From the NCBI GenBank assembly GCA_036940085.1, contig JALLBK010000292.1, positions 1 to 15,631 of the forward strand: DNA of 15,631 nt. Reading direction: 5' to 3'. Position numbers and translations under genes: made by a program. Of this stretch, positions 8,118 through 15,631 are shown one piece after another (the stretch's first letter is position 1; each line of letters begins with the position of its first letter). Under the pieces are notes generated by a model. That model did not search any database. It had not been told where the DNA came from and saw only the letters and a list, made by a program, of their open reading frames with translations. The DNA comes from Discostella pseudostelligera. Its lineage: Eukaryota; Bacillariophyta; Thalassiosirophyceae; Thalassiosirales; Thalassiosiraceae.

Positions 8118-9461
8118 ATGGCGGCCGCCGCTCCACTACCATCACCGCAATCCAACAACAAGAACAACAACAATCTCCTCGCCATAATAATCGACGCCAC
8201 CACATTCACATGGACCCATCGTGCCTTAGCCCGTTCCGCCAAAGACAAGGCCCTCTTATCGAAAAACAAACCCTCCGCTGGACCAGCCACACTCGAGGAT
8301 GTCTTATCGGCAGTACTAACCTTGGCCAATTCATTCTGTGCATTAAATCGTGAGAATGTAGTAGTGGTTATTGGTGCTACTGAAGAGGGAGTGGGAATAT
8401 TGTATCCTAGAAAAGGCGGGGAGGGAAATTTGGAAGAGGTTGTTATGGGAGGAGGTGGTGGTGGTGGTGGCAGCGGCGGTGGTGGAGGTGGGCGTGGATG
8501 GAACACCAGTGGTGGAGTGTCCACCGAGCGCGTCGATTTGGGTCTATTGTATGATTACGTCAAATTGGGTGTGGCTGAACTGGTAAATCGAGCGGCGGAA
8601 CGGGTAGAGAGACGGGTGGCACAGTCGGCAGAGAGGAGTGTGAGTGCAATTGGAGCAACAGCATCTACAACATTAACAGCATCTGAGAATGGCGGTGGCG
8701 TTGATAAAAACATTGGTGGTGGTAGTGCGGCCCAGCCTCCAAAGAAGGGGGCAGCCATTGCCTCTGCCCTCTCCCTGGCATTATGCACCATCAACCGTTT
8801 CATGGTGGCATCTCACGCGGGAGTGTCGGCACTCGCCAACAATGCGTCATTAGCATCGCGTTACAAGGACGATGAGGGAGTATTGGCACTTATTGGAGGC
8901 GGTGGAAGCAGTAACGATGCTTCTTCATCGTCGAAACAATCCCATACTAGAGGACACAATGCATTATCTCCACGCGCCTTGATAATACAAGCATCACCGG
9001 ATCGAACCTCGGACTACAACGCATTAATGAACTGTGCATTTGCCTCGATCAAATCGGAAATTGTTATTGATGGATGCTTCATTCCCTCGGGGATGAAAGA
9101 CGATGAGACTTCCTCACCCTATCTACAACAATTGGTCGATCAGACGGGTGGGGTATACCTTTCGGTACCGAGTGGGGCGGCCCAAATTGGCGGAGCATTT
9201 TCCGAGGTACTTTTATCGGTATTCTTACCTCCACCACAGATGCGGCATGGGATGAATTTACCCAAATTGCACAATGTTGACTTTCGTGCACGATGCTTTG
9301 AATCTGGTGAGAGTATTGATGTAGCGCAGATATGTAATCAATGTTTGAGTATATTTAAGGAGAGGCCGAAGGAGGTTTGTTTGACGTGTGGAGCGAGGGT
9401 ACGGAGTTCAAGGAAGAGTAATACTAGCAGTAGTGGAATGAAGAAGATGAAGTTAAAGTAG
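8118..9461 (+). CDS. GTF2H3: TFIIH subunit p34 (GTF2H3/Tfb4)
   Basis: Core TFIIH subunit that acts in the nucleus in RNA polymerase II initiation and nucleotide excision repair, where it pairs with p44 (GTF2H2). The frame encodes 447 residues, is intronless, and starts at the first ATG after an in-frame TAA at 8103-8105 (context accATGg). The N-terminal two thirds have the von Willebrand A-like fold of this family, opening with LLAIIIDATTFTW and continuing with ANSFCALNRENVVVVIGAT. Near the C terminus is a four-cysteine zinc module, C406-x2-C409-x11-C421-x2-C424, preceded by the family-typical VDFRARCF and followed by a basic tail (KKMKLK). Human p34 has 308 residues and yeast Tfb4 338. The extra length comes from a poly-Gly run near residues 109-127, an Ala/Ser/Gly-rich insertion around 160-220 and a Ser-rich loop near 258-275. 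No key residue appears lost. Confidence 0.92.
   Translation: MAAAAPLPSPQSNNKNNNNLLAIIIDATTFTWTHRALARSAKDKALLSKNKPSAGPATLEDVLSAVLTLANSFCALNRENVVVVIGATEEGVGILYPRKGGEGNLEEVVMGGGGGGGGSGGGGGGRGWNTSGGVSTERVDLGLLYDYVKLGVAELVNRAAERVERRVAQSAERSVSAIGATASTTLTASENGGGVDKNIGGGSAAQPPKKGAAIASALSLALCTINRFMVASHAGVSALANNASLASRYKDDEGVLALIGGGGSSNDASSSSKQSHTRGHNALSPRALIIQASPDRTSDYNALMNCAFASIKSEIVIDGCFIPSGMKDDETSSPYLQQLVDQTGGVYLSVPSGAAQIGGAFSEVLLSVFLPPPQMRHGMNLPKLHNVDFRARCFESGESIDVAQICNQCLSIFKERPKEVCLTCGARVRSSRKSNTSSSGMKKMKLK
8450..8500 (+). repeat. GGT/GGA triplet repeat encoding poly-Gly in TFIIH p34
   Basis: An in-frame run of GGN triplets gives two glycine tracts divided by a serine. It lies between conserved blocks of the vWA fold and is probably a length-variable loop produced by triplet slippage. 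The reverse strand reads as proline-rich nonsense, a shadow ORF. Confidence 0.8.
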
Positions 9462-9481
9462 CAGAGAATTAAACGAACAGC

Positions 9482-9505
9482 GAGAGAGAGAGAGAGAGAG
9501 AGAGA
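9482..9505 (+). repeat. (GA)12 microsatellite
   Basis: A pure GA dinucleotide run of 24 nt starts 20 nt after the TFIIH p34 stop codon, probably in its 3' UTR or just beyond. It is likely polymorphic in length. Confidence 0.95.
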
Positions 9506-9800
9506 TGAAATTGATTGACATGCTCTACGAGCTACGTGATAATACCGAAAAGAATGACATCGGTCTCAAGCGGATTCGCATCGAGCCCATTATTTCCTCC
9601 CTCTCTCCAGCTAGCAGGCGCCACCGCGAAACTTAACGACGAGAGAGACCCCTACCTCGTGAAGTAAACATCAATTAAACAGTATCGAACGTCGAGAGCA
9701 GTGAAGAAATCATAGAGACGGAGGATTGCATAAGGATCGGAACCAGATCGGACATCGGACCATGTGTTGGGAGTTGATGCAGGACGGCGGTGTCCCAGCA

Positions 9801-9854
9801 TGACGTAGATCATCGTATGACGTCCGTCTCCGGGATGGATGACGTCATGACGTC
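9801..9854 (+). promoter_or_regulatory. Cluster of four TGACGT (CRE/CCRE-like) sites
   Basis: TGACGT occurs at 9801, 9818, 9840 and 9848. The copy at 9840 is a full palindromic CRE (TGACGTCA) that abuts the fourth. Two more ACGT cores follow: GGACGTCC at 9916-9923 and TACGTA at 9935-9940. TGACGT is the core bound by CREB/ATF-type bZIP factors, and in Phaeodactylum it is the CO2/cAMP-responsive element (CCRE) of carbonic anhydrase promoters. The cluster is about 440-490 bp upstream of the bHLH-PAS ATG. Activity is inferred. Confidence 0.5.
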
Positions 9855-10028
9855 GTTTTGACAACATGCGTGCTTCGTTTGTGACCAAAGGACAGACGCA
9901 TCAAAGACCGTATTGGGACGTCCGAGGATCTGCTTACGTAGCATACCAATTCCTCTATAGTACGTTCCTCCACCATATTTCAATGACAAAACTGACTCAA
10001 CGAACAGATTGCCTGAATGCCGGTTGAA

Positions 10029-10035
10029 TATATAT
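10029..10035 (+). promoter_or_regulatory. Possible TATA element of the bHLH-PAS gene
   Basis: TATATAT sits about 260 bp upstream of the bHLH-PAS ATG and downstream of the TGACGT cluster, a plausible core-promoter position that would leave a 5' UTR of about 230 nt. The call rests on sequence and placement only. Confidence 0.25.
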
Positions 10036-10294
10036 CTTTCCCCGGTGCCTAATATACTATTGAACACGTACTAACTACGACACGGTACACAAATACCACG
10101 GATGCTAAACATCTGCGTCTAAGTCGCCACCTCAGTACAGGTATGCGCTTGTATGCGATTACAACTGCAACTCGTTGAGTCTCCCTATGCATTCCATCCG
10201 CTTTGCCTCCTGTTTTATTTGGTGTCTGGGATGTGGCGTGGCAACGAATGATCAATTCAACGATATCGATAAAGGAGTAACACAATCATAGACC

Positions 10295-13200
10295 ATGAAG
10301 AGGAAATCATCCCGGGCGGCGGCCCAAACCGCCAGCATCGGGAATCAAGATATGATGACTTTTATGCCGACGTCGAATTCAGTGAATACTGCCGTCGGTA
10401 CCAACAACGATAATGACAACAACAACGAGAACGGGACGATATCGACAACTACGACGAAGACTTGTTCAACAATGGCAATGGGAGGACGACGACCGTCTTC
10501 GTCGTCGTCGTCTCAGCCCCAGCCACCTCAATATTCTACCTCCGCCACCACCTACGCTAATAAAAAATCTAGCGATAACGACGGTGATCATATAGATGGT
10601 GGTGGCGATGGCGGGGATATTATTTGCCACTTAAATGTCCCAGATCCACTGCGCGACGTTAATAACGGGGGGGAGGGCAACATGGGCATGGGAGGCATCG
10701 ATAGCGGCGGTTCATCTCTCTTAGACCGAGAATATTCACTAGACGATGAAGCGTTCAACGCTAGCCTCGATGCATTATTGACAGGCTATGAAGATTCAGT
10801 TTGTGGTGGGGGAGAGTCTTCGTTTGGGGGGATTCTTGATTCGTCATCGACTGCTATGGCAACAGGAGATGATGATAGTGATACTATGACATCATCGGCG
10901 CCATTATCGTTCCCATCACAGCCCATGGCCATGACGACGGGGGGTAATGACAATGGATTTCATTCTGCTGGACGGAAGCGCAAGTCTTGTGGATCTCCGT
11001 CGGCTCCAAGACATGGTAGTATTAGTAGTCATACGGCGCTCTCAACATCTTCGACAGAGCCCAACGACCCCCTACTAGAAATGGGCTCAGGACTGGCGGG
11101 AGGAGCAGGACCCATCCCTGCGAGATCTCATCTGCAGCAGCAGCCGCCGCCGCCGTCGTCGTCGACACAATTGAATTATTCAGCAAGGGGAATAGTCCAG
11201 CTACCACCCATGTTCACATCTCAACCCATATCCTTGTCATCGACGACTGCACCACCACCTGGGGGGCAGTCGGCTGGCACAGTGATCAATAATGATTTAA
11301 TTCGAGGTCCTACTCGTAGTGGTAGCAGTGCCGCCATAACTTGGGTTGGGGGAGGAAGTCAAGTTGGTGCGCAGCAGCAGTCGGATCGACGACACTCACA
11401 TTCAGGACTGGTGGGGCTGGGAGGACAAGGAGGGATAGTCCGACGGTCATCATCCTCGCAACCTCAAATCTCCACCAATGCTCAATTTCCGTATCAAGTG
11501 ACCTCCTCCAACGCGACGAACAGCGTACTACCTTCGTCCGCTTGCTCGTCCTCCCAACAACAATCCCAACAACACAGTATTGCATCCTCCAACCTGCAAG
11601 GTCAACCGCAACATCTACTCCAAGGTACATCATTGGCCACTACCTCAAGTGCGACGGTGGGGTTGATGTCCAAAATAAGTATCCAGCCTCAAAACCACCC
11701 TTTACCATCCCAACAAGTAGTACTTCCGCAGCAGCAACATCAGCAGCAACAAGCGAGTAATAGTAGTAGTGGTGGAATGTATCCATCATTTCCACAACTT
11801 CGCCCATCGTCGGCGACGAGTAATCCATGGGACGCTTACCAATCTCAATTACAATTAAACATATCGAGCAACAGTACCGGCCCTCAACAAGTGACATCGT
11901 CGTCATCCTCACAAGTAGCTGTCACAGCATCAGCAGCAGCTAGCGTGGCCTTACCAACATGGAGATCGTCACTATCGTTAAGTTCTAAGAAGACCAGTGC
12001 TACGAATGTGTCCTCCTCATCCGTCAATGTGAAATCTTCTTCCAAACGAGGAGTAGGAGCAGTATTATGGGGTGACAATTCCACGTTGGCCGTATCCGAG
12101 GATGAATCCGATAAGAAGGTACGCCGGTCGGAACGCAACCTACGCGAACAAGAACGGTCCCATCGCATTACCGAACGCATTACCGAATTACGTACCCTCC
12201 TCTCCGAGGCGGGGGTGCACTTCAAGCCAGATCGATATTCCACGCTTGTATCCGTGGTGGATTACATCCAGGAATTGCAGGATCGGAGTGCTAATTTGGA
12301 TCTGGAGCATAAGAAATTATTGAATACGATTGCCGTGGCAGATCAATTGGCGAACAACTGTCATCATGATGGGCATACTAATCATCCTATGTCGGGGGTT
12401 GGAGGAACTGGAGGTGGTGGAGGAGATATGAGTATGACCGCGACATTGCAGACACATAGTGCATTGGAGAATGCCGCAACACCAACCAACTCGTCTTCGT
12501 CCTCGGTGGGTCATTCCAGTAGCGATGAAGAAGTCATGGTCTTTATCCAGGGAATTGATTACAAGAATATCTTCGCAAGTTGTGGTGTAGCATTGGCAAT
12601 TACAAGCGTCGACGGACGGTTTGTCGACTGCAATGAGGAATTCTTGAAGATTACAGCTTTTAGTCGAAGTGAATTGCTGGGGGATGAGCCGAGACAATGG
12701 AATGGCGTACTGCCGCCTAACCCGCACGCTCAAGGAGGAGGACAAGGACTGGTCACGACCGTATCCACTTCCATAACCGCCAACACTTCGACGGCTTTTT
12801 CTAGTGCCACCATGGCCGGGCCCTCCACCATCGCCAAAACGACTTCTGACTTCCACATGAGCACACAACTCAATAAGAGCGGTGGAGACTTACCACCCCA
12901 CGAAATTATCACACGCAAGCAACATCTATCTCTCTTCAATCTTTTAAGTGGCGAGGATATGGAAACGGTGTATTCGGCCATGAGTCAAATGTTACGTGTT
13001 CCCGAACACCCCGTGGCGTCGATCTCATCTTCCTCTAGAGAATCATTGTACATCACAAACGATACTGCAAAGCAGGGGACCAGTGATCCAAATGACGAGT
13101 CCTCGTCTAGCGATTCATTCATCAAGAGTAACAAGACAAGGAGCACTACCACTGAGGAGTTTTCTAGCATAGGGAATGAGATATCTAATGAAGAAAGTAC

Positions 13201-13503
13201 TGGAGGAGTAGGTGGCGAAGCTAGTAGTAGCAGTAGCGGTGGAGATAGACATGCATCAAGGTATACAACGGTCGATCATTGGACAGGACGGGTGAAGCAC
13301 ACGAGACGCATAAGTCAGATGGTGAGTATTTCATAGATAGTTCAACTCTGTTCAAGTTCTTTTCATTGTTTTAGTTTGTCGATCTGAACTCTCATTGGCT
13401 TCCATTGTTTCTCGATACACAGCTTCAACTGAATATATCCCTTGTCCGAACTGCCGACGGAAGGCCCAAATTCTTCAACTGTGCTCTCTCCGAGGTGGGG
13501 TAG
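10295..13503 (+). CDS. bHLH-PAS transcription factor (2 exons)
   Basis: Predicted nuclear regulator of 1035 residues, joined from exons 10295-13321 and 13423-13503 (intron 101 nt, GTGAGT donor, CACAG acceptor). ATG 10295 follows an in-frame TAG at 10289-10291. The first 600 residues are Ser/Gln/Asn/Gly-rich with basic KRK patches (one at the N terminus, one in GRKRKSCG), suggesting disorder, nuclear import and possibly activation. The bHLH lies at about 609-672, with basic region RRSERNLREQERSHR and a helix ending VVDYIQELQDR. The PAS domain starts near 752 (YKNIFASCGVALAITSVDGRFVDCNEEF), is broken by two low-complexity insertions (about 806-870 and 906-990), resumes at HWTGRVKHTRR, and finishes in exon 2 (LQLNISLVRTADGRPKFFNC). 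Diatom bHLH-PAS proteins include RITMO1, a rhythm regulator; orthology to it cannot be settled here. An alternative in-frame acceptor at 13374 would add 16 residues. Confidence 0.88.

Positions 13504-15631
<2,128 letters not shown>

Larger units (their letters stand above)
9462..10294. promoter_or_regulatory. Intergenic region upstream of the bHLH-PAS gene
   Basis: These 833 bp form the longest gene-free stretch of the window. They hold a (GA)12 microsatellite just after the TFIIH p34 stop, a cluster of TGACGT and other ACGT cores at 9801-9940, and a TATATAT string at 10029-10035, about 260 bp before the next ATG. Three minus-strand ORFs of 78-85 codons overlap here but resemble nothing known. 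The in-frame TAG at 10289-10291, just before the ATG, fixes the right edge as non-coding. Confidence 0.55.

Noticed and set aside
8102..8524. Minus-strand proline-rich ORF
   Set aside because: The proline run is only the antisense of the poly-Gly codons of TFIIH p34.
9652..10285. Three overlapping minus-strand ORFs of 78-85 codons upstream of the bHLH-PAS gene
   Set aside because: They show no recognisable domain, lie in different frames without convincing splice signals joining them, and overlap the likely promoter.
12317..12868. Minus-strand ORF of 183 codons
   Set aside because: It lies antisense to the bHLH-PAS coding region, and its composition follows the repeats of the sense strand.

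Overview
This is a eukaryotic nuclear window, most probably from a diatom (stramenopile), perhaps a centric species. Three things point there. Introns are few and short (78 to 135 nt) with GT-AG ends. Conserved proteins carry long Ser/Thr/Asn/Gly/Gln-rich insertions. One gene joins a bHLH domain to a single PAS domain, an architecture known from diatom transcription factors such as RITMO1 of Phaeodactylum. The species cannot be fixed from the sequence alone. No bacterial, viral, CRISPR or mobile-element signal was seen, and no RNA gene was recognised.

Layout, left to right. 240-2645 (+) is an intronless gene for translation factor eIF2D. 2968-5282 (+), in three exons, encodes a probable TMEM151-family membrane protein. 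5452-7530 (-), in three exons, encodes the E2 (dihydrolipoyl transacylase) subunit of mitochondrial branched-chain alpha-keto acid dehydrogenase; it converges tail to tail with the membrane-protein gene, leaving 169 bp. 8118-9461 (+) is an intronless gene for the TFIIH p34 subunit (GTF2H3/Tfb4), divergent from the E2 gene across a 587 bp shared upstream region. 10295-13503 (+), in two exons, encodes the bHLH-PAS transcription factor. 13953 to the window end (+) is a beta-tubulin gene in at least four exons, cut by the right edge.

The genes serve translation, membranes, amino-acid catabolism, transcription and repair, transcriptional regulation and cytoskeleton. They do not form an obvious pathway and look like ordinary neighbours in a compact genome. 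I did not find an undescribed multi-gene system. The best leads are regulatory: three exact copies of an E2F-type site plus a perfect 24-bp direct repeat between the E2 and TFIIH genes, and a dense cluster of TGACGT sites upstream of the bHLH-PAS gene.

One data problem matters to any user. The beta-tubulin gene contains a 72-bp exact tandem duplication with a single N between the copies (14550-14694). It shifts the reading frame and looks like an unmerged contig overlap, not biology.
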